Assembly: GCF_010119385.1 (NCBI RefSeq)
Contig: NZ_VFIE01000021.1
Location: forward strand, 62,001 to 126,000
Source: Nesterenkonia haasae
GTDB lineage: Bacteria > Actinomycetota > Actinomycetes > Actinomycetales > Micrococcaceae
Reading direction: 5' to 3'
Length of the DNA: 64,000 nucleotides
The position numbers and the translations under genes were made by a program. Below are positions 16,707 to 25,649 of this stretch, one piece after another (position 1 is the first letter of the stretch; every line of letters begins with the position of its first letter). The notes beneath the pieces were generated by a model, which saw only the letters and a list, made by a program, of their open reading frames with translations, had not been told where the DNA came from and searched no databases.

Positions 16707-17807
16707 TCAGCCTCCGATCGCTGACATCGAGCGGTCTGGGCGTTCAAAACCAGGAAGGTCGAAGCCCGGCCGGTCGGTGCCGTGTGCAGCTGGCTTGGCC
16801 CACATAGCGTCAGCCCAGCGCTGAGCAATGGCCTGATCATCGGCCCCGGAACGCAGCAGATCCATCAGGTCGACCTCTTCCCGGGAAAACAGGCAGCTCA
16901 TTACCCGGCCCTCAGCGGTGATCCGCGTGCGTGTGCAGGCGGCACAGAAGGGCTCAGTCACGCTGGCAATAATCCCGACCGTTCCCCGAGCCGCCGCAGT
17001 CTCGGCGTCGTTGTGATCCCAGACCATGAACCGCTCGGCGGGAGCCCCACCGCGTTCCTCCTCCGAAGGGCTCAGTCGGAACCTGCTTTCCAGAAGCGTG
17101 CGGGTCTCGGCGGCGGTGACAGTTGCTTCGCGTTCCCATGTGCGGTCTGCCTCCAGAGGCATTTGCTCAATGAATCGGAGCTCGAAACCCTCAGCAAGCG
17201 CCCAGCTGAGCAGTTCAGGTGCCTGATGATCATTGACTCCGCGGACCAACACGGCATTGATCTTCAGCGGTGTCAGCCCAGCAGCGGCAGCCGCCGCCAC
17301 TCCAGTAAGCACCGCCGCCAAAGAATCCCGGCGCGTCAGTTGCGCGAAAGTCTCCCGATGCACGGAATCCAGCGAAATGTTGACTCGAGTCAGTCCTGCC
17401 TCGCGCAGGCCAGCAGTCCTACGCTCAAGGCCAATCGCGTTCGTCGTCATCCCAATCGGCAAATGCGGATGATCGGCGCGAATTCCGGCGATGATCTCTT
17501 CGAGATCCTTGCGGACCAAGGGCTCACCGCCGGTCAGTCGCAACTCCCGGATGCCGAGCTGATCCACCCCGATGCGCACTAGCCGGCGCACCTCCTCTGC
17601 GCTGAGCAGCCGATCCCGAGACAACCACGGCAGACCTTGGGCGGGCATGCAGTACGTGCAGCGCAGATTGCACTTATCGATCAGCGAAAGCCGCAGGTCG
17701 GTTGCCCGCCTGCCGAATCGGTCGAGCAGTCCGGCTGACGGGTCACCGCCCTGTGCGGTCACCCCGCGGGGCACCGTGGGGATCGGGAGAGCTACCCTAG
17801 GACTCAT
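16707..17807 (-). CDS. moaA: GTP 3',8-cyclase, radical SAM (MoaA)
   Basis: The 366-residue radical SAM enzyme has the first [4Fe-4S] motif at Cys46, Cys50 and Cys53 (CNLRCTYC). The second cluster motif is in the C-terminal third (CAACTRTRI, with a further Cys in RVMSCLF), and it has the conserved C-terminal Gly-Gly. It converts GTP to 3',8-cyclo-7,8-dihydro-GTP, the first step of molybdopterin synthesis. The frame is open for 74 codons upstream, but the ATG at 17807 fits the family N-terminus. It has TAGAAT 8 bases upstream and no Shine-Dalgarno, so it is probably leaderless. Its start overlaps the moeA start on the opposite strand. Confidence 0.93.
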   Translation of the reverse strand: MSPRVALPIPTVPRGVTAQGGDPSAGLLDRFGRRATDLRLSLIDKCNLRCTYCMPAQGLPWLSRDRLLSAEEVRRLVRIGVDQLGIRELRLTGGEPLVRKDLEEIIAGIRADHPHLPIGMTTNAIGLERRTAGLREAGLTRVNISLDSVHRETFAQLTRRDSLAAVLTGVAAAAAAGLTPLKINAVLVRGVNDHQAPELLSWALAEGFELRFIEQMPLEADRTWEREATVTAAETRTLLESRFRLSPSEEERGGAPAERFMVWDHNDAETAAARGTVGIIASVTEPFCAACTRTRITAEGRVMSCLFSREEVDLMDLLRSGADDQAIAQRWADAMWAKPAAHGTDRPGFDLPGFERPDRSMSAIGG

Positions 17808-17821
17808 GGCTGTCCATTCTA
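17793..17821. promoter_or_regulatory. Overlapping back-to-back leaderless promoters of moaA and moeA
   Basis: The start codons of moaA (minus, 17807-17805) and moeA (plus, 17806-17808) share the palindrome CATG. TACCCT at 17793-17798 lies 7 bases before the moeA ATG, and TAGAAT on the minus strand (17821-17816) lies 8 bases before the moaA ATG. Each putative -10 box is therefore inside the other gene's first codons, and there is no intergenic DNA between the genes. Confidence 0.55.
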
Positions 17822-19143
17822 CGTCCCGGACCTCCGCAACCCCTGACCGGGTCAGCGTGGAGGCACATATCGACCGGCTTCGGAGAGTGCTGGAGCCTGC
17901 ACTGCAAAGCCGGCCGACCGAGACGCTGCCACTGGTGACGCCGCCTGAGCACCCTATACAGACAGTCAGCGCCGGACGCATCAGCGCAGCCGAGGTTCTG
18001 GCCCCGGTGCCGCTGCCCGGCTTCGACAACTCTCAGATGGACGGCTTCGCCCTGCGGTCATCCGACGCCCCTGAGCCTGGAAAACCCTTTCGGTTGCCCC
18101 TGGCTGGTGTTGTACCGGCCGGTGCACCTGCTCCGGACCTGCCGGTGGAGAAATGCATGGCCGTGATGACCGGAGCCCCGATCCCGCAGGGAGCAGATGC
18201 GGTGATCCCGGTGGAAAAGACCGCCGAGGGATTCGCTGTGCTCGAGGTGGCAGCTGGAGGCACTGAAGCATCGGTCCACTTCACGCACACCACTGCAGAG
18301 GATGCCCAGCCGGGGAAGTTTATTCGCCGGGCTGGCTCTGATGTGGGCCTCGGGGAGGTGATCCTGCGTCGGCGTGAAGTCCTCACACCAGCAAAGCTGG
18401 GCCTCTTGGCGGCTTGCGGTATTGCCCAGGTGGAGGTTCTGCAGCGGGTGCGGACGCTCGTACTCGCCACGGGGCAGGAGCTGCTTCATCCCGGTGAGCC
18501 GCTCGGTGCCGGGCAGCTCTACGATGCCAACACCACACTGATTCGCGCCGTCTGCGAAGGATTCGGACACACCGTCACCACCGCGGTCATCGCTTCCGAT
18601 GTTCCCACCGAGTTCCAGGCAGGACTGGATGCGCTCATCCTGCAGCATCAGCCTCAGCTGATCATCACAGCTGGGGGCATCAGTGCCGGGGCTTACGAGG
18701 TGGTTCGCCAGGCGCTCACTGAGCGTGGAGTGCACTTCGGCTCTGTGGCCCAGCAGCCCGGTGGACCCCAGGGGTGGGGTGTTCTGGAATCCGGTCCAGG
18801 TGCTGTCGCTCTGGTCGCCCTTCCCGGGAACCCGGTCAGTTGTGCGGTGAGTCTGGAGACACTGGTGCGGCCAGCCCTGGAGGATCTGGACCCTGCCTGT
18901 CCGCCCCAGCGGCGCGTCCAGGTGTCAGTGGGTGAGGATCTCACGTCACCGTTGGGAGTGCGCCAGTTCCGCCGCGTAGAGTTGAAAAACCACGACGACG
19001 GCGCCGGAACAACTGCGCTGACAATCGGCGGACCCAGTTCCCACCTGCTCGGACACCTAGCTCGTGCCGATGCCCTCCTGGAACTCCGCGAAGACGACAC
19101 CGAGGTCCCGGTCGGGGCCCAACGAGAGGCGATTCTGCTATGA
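17806..19143 (+). CDS. moeA: Molybdopterin molybdenumtransferase (MoeA)
   Basis: The 445-residue MoeA inserts molybdate into adenylylated molybdopterin. N-terminal SVEAHIDRL is followed by [14 protein letters not shown], the MoeA signature near residues 70-85, and by [13 protein letters not shown]. The central MoCF-binding domain holds [17 protein letters not shown], and the LPGNPVS loop is near residue 345. The frame is open further upstream, but the ATG at 17806 is the only reasonable start; TACCCT 7 bases upstream suggests a leaderless transcript. It overlaps the moaC start by 4 bases (ATGA), giving a tightly coupled moeA-moaC-moaE operon. Confidence 0.94.
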   Translation: MAVHSTSRTSATPDRVSVEAHIDRLRRVLEPALQSRPTETLPLVTPPEHPIQTVSAGRISAAEVLAPVPLPGFDNSQMDGFALRSSDAPEPGKPFRLPLAGVVPAGAPAPDLPVEKCMAVMTGAPIPQGADAVIPVEKTAEGFAVLEVAAGGTEASVHFTHTTAEDAQPGKFIRRAGSDVGLGEVILRRREVLTPAKLGLLAACGIAQVEVLQRVRTLVLATGQELLHPGEPLGAGQLYDANTTLIRAVCEGFGHTVTTAVIASDVPTEFQAGLDALILQHQPQLIITAGGISAGAYEVVRQALTERGVHFGSVAQQPGGPQGWGVLESGPGAVALVALPGNPVSCAVSLETLVRPALEDLDPACPPQRRVQVSVGEDLTSPLGVRQFRRVELKNHDDGAGTTALTIGGPSSHLLGHLARADALLELREDDTEVPVGAQREAILL

Positions 19144-19637
19144 CAGAGCCTGTAGACGAGACCCACCTCACCCACGTCCGGACTGATGGCAGCGCCCACA
19201 TGGTGGATGTCTCCGGCAAACCGTCCACCGCGCGTACCGCCCAGGCTGTCTCCACTGTGCGGACCAGTCCAAGGGTGACTGAGCTTCTGGCGCAGAACGG
19301 TCTCTCCAAAGGGGACGCGCTGGGCACGGCACGGATTGCCGGCATCATGGCAGCTAAGAAGACCCCTGAACTGGTGCCGCTGTGTCACCCGCTGCCTGTG
19401 GCTAAGGTGACGGTGGACCTCACTCTTGACGAGCCCGCCCCGGGCAGCGTCCGTATCACCACAGAGGTGAAGACCACCGGACCCACCGGAGTGGAGATGG
19501 AAGCGCTCACTGCCGCCTCCGTGGCTGCCCTGACGCTTTACGACATGATCAAAGGTGTTGACCGCTCTGCAGTCATCGCCGAGACCAAAGTGATGACTAA
19601 ATCAGGCGGCTCCTCTGGCGAATGGAGCCGCGCATGA
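19140..19637 (+). CDS. moaC: Cyclic pyranopterin monophosphate synthase (MoaC)
   Basis: The 165-residue product has the standard MoaC length. It shows [15 protein letters not shown] at the N-terminus, [18 protein letters not shown] with the conserved [24 protein letters not shown], and the C-terminal KGVDRSAVI segment. It converts cyclo-dihydro-GTP to cPMP, the step after MoaA. The ATG overlaps the moeA stop by 4 bases, and its own stop overlaps moaE by 4 bases. Confidence 0.95.
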   Translation: MTEPVDETHLTHVRTDGSAHMVDVSGKPSTARTAQAVSTVRTSPRVTELLAQNGLSKGDALGTARIAGIMAAKKTPELVPLCHPLPVAKVTVDLTLDEPAPGSVRITTEVKTTGPTGVEMEALTAASVAALTLYDMIKGVDRSAVIAETKVMTKSGGSSGEWSRA

Positions 19638-20056
19638 TGGGCGCGGTACATGCAGCGGTCTCCTCAGACTCGCTCAGCCCGGCACGCGCGGAGGCTGAGG
19701 TGTGGTCTCCCGAATGCGGCGGCGTCGTCGTATTTTCCGGAATAGTCCGGGACCACGATGGTGGGAAGTCGGTGACGGCACTGAACTACACGGCCCACCA
19801 CAGCGCGGAACAGACCCTGGACCAGGTGTGCCAGAGGATCGCTGAAGGACATCCCGGGGTCCGGGTCTGGGCAGCCCACCGGGTGGGGGCACTTCAGATC
19901 GGCGAGCACGCGCTGGTGGCAGCCTGTGCCTCAGCCCACCGGGCCGAGGCCTTCGCCGCTTGCGCGGAGCTGGTGGAGCAGGTCAAGGCCCAGGTCCCCA
20001 TTTGGAAAGAGCAGCTCTACACCGACGGCACCAAAGACTGGGTGGGAATCGCCTGA
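19634..20056 (+). CDS. moaE: Molybdopterin synthase large subunit (MoaE)
   Basis: The 140-residue MoaE assembles with MoaD to form the dithiolene of molybdopterin. Conserved elements include [16 protein letters not shown] near residues 30-45, [30 protein letters not shown], and C-terminal [15 protein letters not shown] with its active-site Lys. The ATG at 19634 overlaps the moaC stop (ATGA). An ATG at 19622 would add four residues but is less favourable than the overlap start. It is the last gene of the operon and converges on the SGNH hydrolase. Confidence 0.94.
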   Translation: MMGAVHAAVSSDSLSPARAEAEVWSPECGGVVVFSGIVRDHDGGKSVTALNYTAHHSAEQTLDQVCQRIAEGHPGVRVWAAHRVGALQIGEHALVAACASAHRAEAFAACAELVEQVKAQVPIWKEQLYTDGTKDWVGIA

Positions 20057-20061
20057 GCCGA

Positions 20062-20952
20062 TCAGTCATCATCCGGTTCGGCCGGAGTCCCACCCGGGGG
20101 CATGGACCCTTCGAAGAGCGGTCCGAAGTCGGGGCGTTTGGCGGTGACGCCATCACCGGAGGAGCGGCGCCGAAGCCGACGGATCACCCAGGGGAAAAGG
20201 TGATGACGCGCCCATATGGCATCATCAACCCGCGCCTCGCGCCAGGTACGCTCAGCCAGCGGCTGCGGATCTACCGGGCTCAGATCATGGGTGACGTTGA
20301 GCGTGTCCAAGACCATTCGCGCTACGGTGTGGTGGCCCAAGGGGGAGAAGTGGAGCCGGTCCTCATCCCACATTTCTTTGGCGGTGAGTTCGCGCAGGCT
20401 CCACATATCAGCCACCACTGCGTCATGGCGTTTGGCGACGGTGCGGACATTCTCGTTGAAGATCGCCACTTTGCCGCGAATGGAGCCCATTACCGGGGTA
20501 TCGCGCACGTCGGGGCCATTGAACAGCACGATCGTTGCGCCGGTGGTGCTGAGCATCTGCACCATGGTGTCGAGGATCCGTGCGGTCTCATCCGGGTCTG
20601 ACCCGGGCCGAATCACGTCATTTCCCCCGGCGCAGAGGGTGATCAGATCGGGCTTGAGCTCCAATGCCCGGGCCAACTGCTCATCGCGGATGTGTTCGAT
20701 TAATTTTCCGCGCACCGCCAAGTTTGCATAGGCGAAGTTCTTGGTGCCATTGGCCAGTTCCTGCGCCACTCGGTCTGCCCAACCGCGGTGAGACCCGGGA
20801 TTCTCTGGGTCAGGATCACCGATTCCCTCCGTGAAGGAGTCCCCAAGCGCCACGTACCGCAGCCAAGGATGCTGCACATCCACTGGGTTGAGGCTGTCAA
20901 AAGTCTCAGGTTCTGGTGATTGCGCGCTGTCTTGAGTTCCAGTTTCGTTCAC
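20062..20952 (-). CDS. SGNH/GDSL-family hydrolase
   Basis: The product has about 296 residues. The N-terminal block I motif VALGDSFTEG holds the nucleophile Ser, GGND is block III, and DRLHFSPLGHHT is block V with the catalytic Asp-x-x-His. SGNH hydrolases cleave esters or acyl groups of lipids or carbohydrates. No signal peptide or membrane segment is visible, so it is probably cytoplasmic. The GTG at 20952 is favoured by TGGAGA about 10 bases upstream; an ATG at 20961 would sit too close to it. Substrate unknown. It converges with moaE and diverges from the esterase at 21078. Confidence 0.82.
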   Translation of the reverse strand: MNETGTQDSAQSPEPETFDSLNPVDVQHPWLRYVALGDSFTEGIGDPDPENPGSHRGWADRVAQELANGTKNFAYANLAVRGKLIEHIRDEQLARALELKPDLITLCAGGNDVIRPGSDPDETARILDTMVQMLSTTGATIVLFNGPDVRDTPVMGSIRGKVAIFNENVRTVAKRHDAVVADMWSLRELTAKEMWDEDRLHFSPLGHHTVARMVLDTLNVTHDLSPVDPQPLAERTWREARVDDAIWARHHLFPWVIRRLRRRSSGDGVTAKRPDFGPLFEGSMPPGGTPAEPDDD

Positions 20953-20988
20953 TCTGATCATTCTCCACGACAGCCCCTGCAACGTCCA

Positions 20989-21032
20989 TCATCCTGTGGG
21001 ATGACCCTGGTGGATCCGGGTACGTCACAGGA
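20989..21032. promoter_or_regulatory. Structured divergent region with nested inverted repeats
   Basis: Between the SGNH hydrolase and the esterase lie TCATCC-TGTG-GGATGA (20989-21004) and a wider CCTGTG...CACAGG pair enclosing ACCC...GGGT. These could be operator half-sites for the two divergent promoters. They could also form alternative hairpins. No known family site is recognised. Confidence 0.3.
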
Positions 21033-21077
21033 TGCGGCTGCACAGAGAATGCCACATCAGCTACGTAGGATGGCCCT

Positions 21078-21734
21078 ATGGCTGATGACTACACGGTGGA
21101 ATGGACACGGGACGAATCCGAACGGGAGGGAACCCCACTGGCGGTGCTGCTGCACGGCCACGGAGCCAATGAACGCGACCTGCTGGGCATGGTTCCGGGA
21201 CTGCCCGGTGAATTCACCTACGCTTCAGTGCGCGCTCCGGTGGCGATGGGATTCGGGGCCTACACCTGGTTCGACCTAGACGTGGAGCGCCTGGCCTACT
21301 CATCGGCGGCTGCGCGTCAGGCGGTCGAGGATCTCTGGAGGTGGATTGATTCGCGGCGTGGGCAGCACACCTCGGTGACTCTGATCGGGTTCTCCATGGG
21401 CATGGCCCTAGCCACCAGCCTGCTGCGGACCAGGCCAGAAGCTTTCCGGGCCGCAGTCGGGCTCTCCGGATTCGCCGTGGACCCGCAACGCGGCGAAGGG
21501 ATGACGGATTATTTCGACGACGACGCCCTTGCGGCGGCCAAGGTGCCGTTCTTCTGGGGCAGGGACCAAGAAGATCCCATCATTCCTCAGGACATGGTCG
21601 ACTACACCCACACGTGGGCCAACTCCACCGTCAAACTGACGAAAGTCCTCTACGCGGGGGCCGGTCACGGCGTCGTGCCCCAGGAAGTCTCCCACGTCAA
21701 CGAGTTCCTCAGGATGACGGCCCTACGGGACTGA
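21078..21734 (+). CDS. Alpha/beta hydrolase, phospholipase/carboxylesterase type
   Basis: The 218-residue alpha/beta hydrolase resembles the carboxylesterase/phospholipase family. It has the oxyanion loop LLHGHGANERDL near residue 30 and the nucleophile elbow GFSMGMA near residue 118. WGRDQEDPIIP carries the catalytic Asp and GAGHGVVPQE the catalytic His. It is cytoplasmic, without a signal peptide. TAGGAT at 21066-21071 lies 6 bases before the ATG and no Shine-Dalgarno is present, so it is probably leaderless. The substrate is unknown. Confidence 0.85.
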   Translation: MADDYTVEWTRDESEREGTPLAVLLHGHGANERDLLGMVPGLPGEFTYASVRAPVAMGFGAYTWFDLDVERLAYSSAAARQAVEDLWRWIDSRRGQHTSVTLIGFSMGMALATSLLRTRPEAFRAAVGLSGFAVDPQRGEGMTDYFDDDALAAAKVPFFWGRDQEDPIIPQDMVDYTHTWANSTVKLTKVLYAGAGHGVVPQEVSHVNEFLRMTALRD

Positions 21735-21735
21735 C

Positions 21736-21981
21736 TCAGCCCTCGGCGACCACACTGAGCACCGCACTGGGCAGGCCGTAGTCCTCGCCGTTGAACTGGA
21801 CCGACTGCCCCGGCCGGATCTGCGCACCGCGCCGCGTCTCGACCTCACCGTCCACCAGGACCGCGCCTTCGGAAATCAAGTCTCGGGCCACGACGCCGTT
21901 CTCCACCACCCCAGCCAGCTTCAGCAGCTGACCGAGCCGGATCATCTGGTCCCGGATGGGGACCTCAATGCTTTCGCTCAT
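21736..21981 (-). CDS. S4-domain RNA-binding protein (YaaA/YbcJ type)
   Basis: The 81-residue protein is essentially one S4 domain: IRLGQLLKLAGVV, GVVARDLISEGAVLVDGEVETRRG, then an OB-like end. It should bind structured RNA, possibly rRNA. It is convergent with the esterase gene, their stops nearly touching, and divergent from the transporter at 22022. AAGGATGG lies just upstream of the chosen ATG; the longer open frame adds an unlikely N-terminus. Confidence 0.85.
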   Translation of the reverse strand: MSESIEVPIRDQMIRLGQLLKLAGVVENGVVARDLISEGAVLVDGEVETRRGAQIRPGQSVQFNGEDYGLPSAVLSVVAEG

Positions 21982-22021
21982 GGTTCCATCCTTCCACGAC
22001 GTCCGGTTTACCCTTAGGTCC

Positions 22022-23014
22022 ATGACCTCCGAGAGCCCCAGCGATCCGCCCGCACGGTCACCAGTGGTGTGGATCGGGCTGCTGCTAGTGATGATTGTCG
22101 CGGGCATGGCCATACCGGGTCAGGGGCGAGTCAATGCCGAACTCTCCGCCGAAACCGGCGATCCGTTCCTCGCGGCGTTCATCAGTTTCTTCACCGGTTT
22201 GCTGGTGATGTGCCTCATCGGCTTCCTGACGCCAGCCGGGCGGCGCACCATGGCGCGGGTGCGCCCGGCCATCAAAAGCGGTGCCGTTAAGTGGTGGTAC
22301 CTGCTGGCCGGTTGTGTGGGCGGCTATTTTGTGCTCACCCAGACGCTGACCATCGGCATGATCGGTGTTGCTGTGTTCACTGTGGCGGTGGTGACGGGCC
22401 AAACCGTCGGCGGTCTGCTCTGGGACCGAGTGGGGCTGGGCCCAACAGGCCGCAAGCGCCTCAGCCCCATGCGATTCTTCGGGGCAGCGCTGACCGTCAT
22501 CGCGGTCGCCTGGGCGGTGTCTCCGCAACTGGTGGGCACAGACCGAGAACTGGTGTGGCTGCTGCTGGTGATCCTGCCGTTCTCCGGAGGCTTTCTCAAC
22601 GCCGGACAGCAGGCCCTCAACGGCCGCCAATCAGCGGCGTACCGCAGTCCAATCCCGGCGACCTTCTTCAACTTCCTGGCTGGATCCGCTCTGCTGCTGC
22701 TCGTGTGGTGCGTCAAACTCGTGATCGACGGGGGGATGCCGGGGCAGTTGCCCACAGTGTGGTGGTACTACATCGGCGGCCCGCTGGGCATCGTCTTCAT
22801 TGCGGTCGGTGCCCTGCTGGTCACACAGGTCGGGGTCCTGATCGCTGCCATGGGAATGATTGCCGGGCAGCTCATCGGCTCACTCGTCCTGGATCTGGTG
22901 GTGCCGGCACCGGGCTCAGTGGTGACCATAGCCACAGTGCTGGGCACCGCAATGACGCTCGTCGCCGTGGTCGTCGCATCGCTCCCCGACATGATGCGCG
23001 GCAGGGGTAAGTAA
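22022..23014 (+). CDS. DMT-superfamily transporter, tandem DUF606 (YdcZ-like)
   Basis: The 330-residue, about ten-helix membrane protein has two related halves, each with the DUF606 pattern. They read PGQGRVNAELSAETGDPFLA near residue 30 and NAGQQALNGRQSAAYRSPI near residue 190. Single DUF606 proteins have about 150 residues, so this is the fused form. It probably exports or imports a small metabolite; the substrate is unknown. TACCCT at 22009-22014 lies 7 bases before the ATG at 22022, pointing to a leaderless start; the frame opens further upstream but that part overlaps the S4 gene. Confidence 0.82.
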   Translation: MTSESPSDPPARSPVVWIGLLLVMIVAGMAIPGQGRVNAELSAETGDPFLAAFISFFTGLLVMCLIGFLTPAGRRTMARVRPAIKSGAVKWWYLLAGCVGGYFVLTQTLTIGMIGVAVFTVAVVTGQTVGGLLWDRVGLGPTGRKRLSPMRFFGAALTVIAVAWAVSPQLVGTDRELVWLLLVILPFSGGFLNAGQQALNGRQSAAYRSPIPATFFNFLAGSALLLLVWCVKLVIDGGMPGQLPTVWWYYIGGPLGIVFIAVGALLVTQVGVLIAAMGMIAGQLIGSLVLDLVVPAPGSVVTIATVLGTAMTLVAVVVASLPDMMRGRGK

Positions 23015-23075
23015 AAACGCACGCTTTCAGCGCGTAACAGCGGTAAGCTGGCCTGCGTCGTCCTGACCACACGTC

Positions 23076-23091
23076 CCTCAGAGTCCTGAGG
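23076..23091 (+). promoter_or_regulatory. Small perfect hairpin in the glyS leader
   Basis: CCTCAG and CTGAGG pair across the 4-base loop AGTC, 34 bases before the glyS ATG and downstream of a TAAGCT -10-like box (23044-23049). There is no T-box architecture. It may only be a local mRNA structure. Confidence 0.3.
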
Positions 23092-23124
23092 CCACAGCTC
23101 AACCACGAGGAGTTTCTCCCCACC

Positions 23125-24507
23125 ATGGCCAAAGAGTCCACGCTCGACAAAGTCACCAATCTGGCCAAGCGCCGCGGGTTCGTCTTCCAATCGGGCGAGA
23201 TCTACGGCGGCTCCCGCTCTGCCTGGGATTACGGTCCACTGGGGACAGAGCTGAAGGAGAACATCAAGGCTGAATGGTGGCAGACCTTCGTTCGCGGACG
23301 CGGTGACATGGTGGGACTCGATTCAGCGATCATCCTCCCGGCAGCGGTGTGGAAAGCCTCAGGGCACGTCGAGACCTTTACCGACCCGCTGGTCGAATCC
23401 CTGCACACACACCGGCGTTACCGGGCAGATCACCTCATTGAGGCCTACGAAGCCAAACACGGTCACCCTCCGGAGAACGGCCTGGCGGACATCCGCGACC
23501 CAGAGACTGGTCAGCCCGGGAAATGGACCGAGCCCCAGCAGTTCTCCGGACTGATGAAGACCTACCTGGGCCCCGTGGACAATCAGGAGGGCCTGCACTA
23601 CCTGCGTCCCGAGACCGCACAGGGCATCTTTGTGAACTTTGCCAACGTGGTGACCTCTGCGCGGAGGAAGCCACCGTTCGGCATCGGTCAGATAGGCAAA
23701 GCGTTCCGCAACGAGATCACCCCCGGCAACTTCATCTTCCGAACTCGTGAGTTCGAGCAGATGGAAATCGAGTACTTTGTACCCCCGGAAAAGGCCGGTG
23801 AATGGTTCGACCAGTGGGTGGAAGCATGTGAGGCGTGGTTCACCGACCTGGGTCTGAACCCGGAGAACCTCCGCCGGTTCGACGTTCCGGAGGACGAGCG
23901 TGCCCACTACTCCGCCAGCACAATCGACCTGGAGTACCGGTTCGGGTTCCAAGGCTCGGAATGGGGCGAACTTATGGGTATCGCCAACCGGACTGACTAC
24001 GACCTGGGCACACACATCAAAAACTCCGGCAAGGAGCTCAGCTACTTTGACCAGGCCAGTGGCGAACGCTACGTACCGTATGTGATTGAGCCCAGCTTCG
24101 GCCTGACGCGGTCCATGATGGCGTTCCTCGTCGACGCCTACACCGAAGACGAAGCCCCCAACACCAAGGGTGGCACTGATGTGCGCACAGTATTGAAGTT
24201 GCACCCCAAGCTGGCGCCGGTGAAAGCTGCTGTCCTCCCGCTGTCCAAGAAACCAGAACTGGCTGGCCCAGCCCAGCAGCTTGCCGACTCGCTGCGCAAG
24301 CACTGGAACATCGACTACGACGACTCCGGAGCCATCGGCCGTCGCTACCGCCGGCAAGACGAAATCGGCACGCCCTTCTGCATCACCGTGGATTTCGACA
24401 CCCTGGAAGATCAGGCGGTGACCATCCGCGACCGGGACCTGATGACCCAGGAGCGTGTGGCACTGGATCAGGTCCAGCGCTACCTCGCGGAAAAGCTTTT
24501 GGGCTGA
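23125..24507 (+). CDS. glyS: Glycyl-tRNA synthetase (single-chain, dimeric type)
   Basis: The 460-residue class II synthetase charges tRNA-Gly. Early [24 protein letters not shown] is followed by motif 2 ([25 protein letters not shown]) near residues 192-216. Motif 3 ([13 protein letters not shown]) is near 318-330, and the C-terminal anticodon-binding domain has [21 protein letters not shown]. Position within dusB-dgt synteny is typical for actinobacteria. CACGAGGAG gives a good ribosome-binding site. The leader contains a short perfect hairpin, CCTCAG-AGTC-CTGAGG (23076-23091), of unknown function. Confidence 0.96.
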   Translation: MAKESTLDKVTNLAKRRGFVFQSGEIYGGSRSAWDYGPLGTELKENIKAEWWQTFVRGRGDMVGLDSAIILPAAVWKASGHVETFTDPLVESLHTHRRYRADHLIEAYEAKHGHPPENGLADIRDPETGQPGKWTEPQQFSGLMKTYLGPVDNQEGLHYLRPETAQGIFVNFANVVTSARRKPPFGIGQIGKAFRNEITPGNFIFRTREFEQMEIEYFVPPEKAGEWFDQWVEACEAWFTDLGLNPENLRRFDVPEDERAHYSASTIDLEYRFGFQGSEWGELMGIANRTDYDLGTHIKNSGKELSYFDQASGERYVPYVIEPSFGLTRSMMAFLVDAYTEDEAPNTKGGTDVRTVLKLHPKLAPVKAAVLPLSKKPELAGPAQQLADSLRKHWNIDYDDSGAIGRRYRRQDEIGTPFCITVDFDTLEDQAVTIRDRDLMTQERVALDQVQRYLAEKLLG

Positions 24508-24573
24508 TCGACTCTGATGCCACTGACAGAAGCGCTTTGCGTGGACGCTAAATCGGGTTTACGCTAGCTGGCG

Positions 24574-25524
24574 ATGTTGCCGAACGCGCCCTCGGGCCAG
24601 CCCACTCTGACTCTCGACTCAGGCCTCACCGTTCGGCCTTGGGCCGAGGGGGACGACCTCAAGCTCCTCGAAGTGTGGGGCGATCCCGAGAATCCCATGC
24701 ACCACAGGGATCGCAGCCTGCTGCGGCCCTCCTCCAATGAGCCTTGGTCGCGCTGCATCGTCGCTGAGGACAATGGGATTCCGCTGGCCGCCGCCACAAT
24801 CTTCCGCTCCTCGCTGCATCCGGACCGGCTGTCCTTCTATGCGGAAGTCGCGCCTGACTACCGGCGTAGGGGAATCGCGGCTCAGCTGCTGCAGATTCTG
24901 GAGGCCGAGATCCCCAATTGCGCGGTTCAGAGTCTCAAAGCGCGTTGCGCCAAAGGATCAGCCGCCCAATGCTTCCTCAAGGACAACGGCTTCCGCAAGG
25001 TCCAACGCTCGCGGGAGGTCATCATCCAACCGGACAGCCTGCCTGTCCCGGATGTGGAGAACTTGGCCATTGACCTGGAGGAGATCGCCACCGGCTCGGT
25101 GGAGCTGACTCAGGTGGTCACAGACTTCTACAACGCAGTCCACGGGTGGGACCGCGCTGAGATGACGATCGGCCGTGCTCAGCAGATGCTGCTCTCCCCA
25201 GAATCTGGTGCTACAGGCGCCGTCGTTCTCCGATCCACTGCTGATGAGAACGCCAAGCCCATTATGGCTTTCGCCATCAGCTATACCCCAGAACGCACAG
25301 ACGACCCCGCTGACGTGTTGCTTGGCTGGGACCCCAGCCTTGGTGATGGTCAGGCAGAGCATGTGGTGAGGCAACTGCTGGGGCTGGTGGCTGCGCGCTT
25401 CCCGGTTTCGGTGGAAGTCGATGATTCCATGGTGCCGCTGAAGCGGGTCACCGACGAGCTCGCTGAGGCTGATGAAGCTGAGGTCGACTTTGAAGCGCTG
25501 ATCTACGCCCGCGACGCCAACTGA
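24574..25524 (+). CDS. GNAT-family N-acetyltransferase
   Basis: The 316-residue product has an N-terminal GNAT domain. FYAEVAPDYRRRGIAAQLLQILE near residues 88-110 contains the R-R-x-G-I-A acetyl-CoA pyrophosphate loop. The C-terminal half, with GWDRAEMTIGRAQQML, looks like a second, degenerate GNAT-like domain, an arrangement also seen in mycothiol synthase-like proteins. No MshD-specific motif is evident, so the acceptor substrate is left open. The ATG at 24574 follows a TACGCT box 8 bases upstream. Confidence 0.8.
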   Translation: MLPNAPSGQPTLTLDSGLTVRPWAEGDDLKLLEVWGDPENPMHHRDRSLLRPSSNEPWSRCIVAEDNGIPLAAATIFRSSLHPDRLSFYAEVAPDYRRRGIAAQLLQILEAEIPNCAVQSLKARCAKGSAAQCFLKDNGFRKVQRSREVIIQPDSLPVPDVENLAIDLEEIATGSVELTQVVTDFYNAVHGWDRAEMTIGRAQQMLLSPESGATGAVVLRSTADENAKPIMAFAISYTPERTDDPADVLLGWDPSLGDGQAEHVVRQLLGLVAARFPVSVEVDDSMVPLKRVTDELAEADEAEVDFEALIYARDAN

Positions 25525-25649
25525 GCCTGCTCGCCCAGCTTTTACCCCGCCTCTTGAGTTTTACCCTGCGCTTTAGGCAAAGGTCATTCACATTAGGGGT
25601 GGTCATTCCGAGCGGTGCGGGGGTTTGACCAGATACGGACAATGGAAAC

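Noticed and set aside
22291-23010. 239-residue frame within the DMT transporter
   Set aside because: It is the +1 frame of the transporter, rich in Arg, His and Gly, with no membrane helices or ribosome-binding site.
23015-23124. T-box riboswitch before glyS
   Set aside because: Only a 6-bp hairpin is present. There is no T-box bulge, no specifier loop and no antiterminator.
23359-24357. 332-residue frame antisense to glyS
   Set aside because: It lies wholly inside a clearly functional synthetase gene; its composition mirrors the reading frame and it has no family features.
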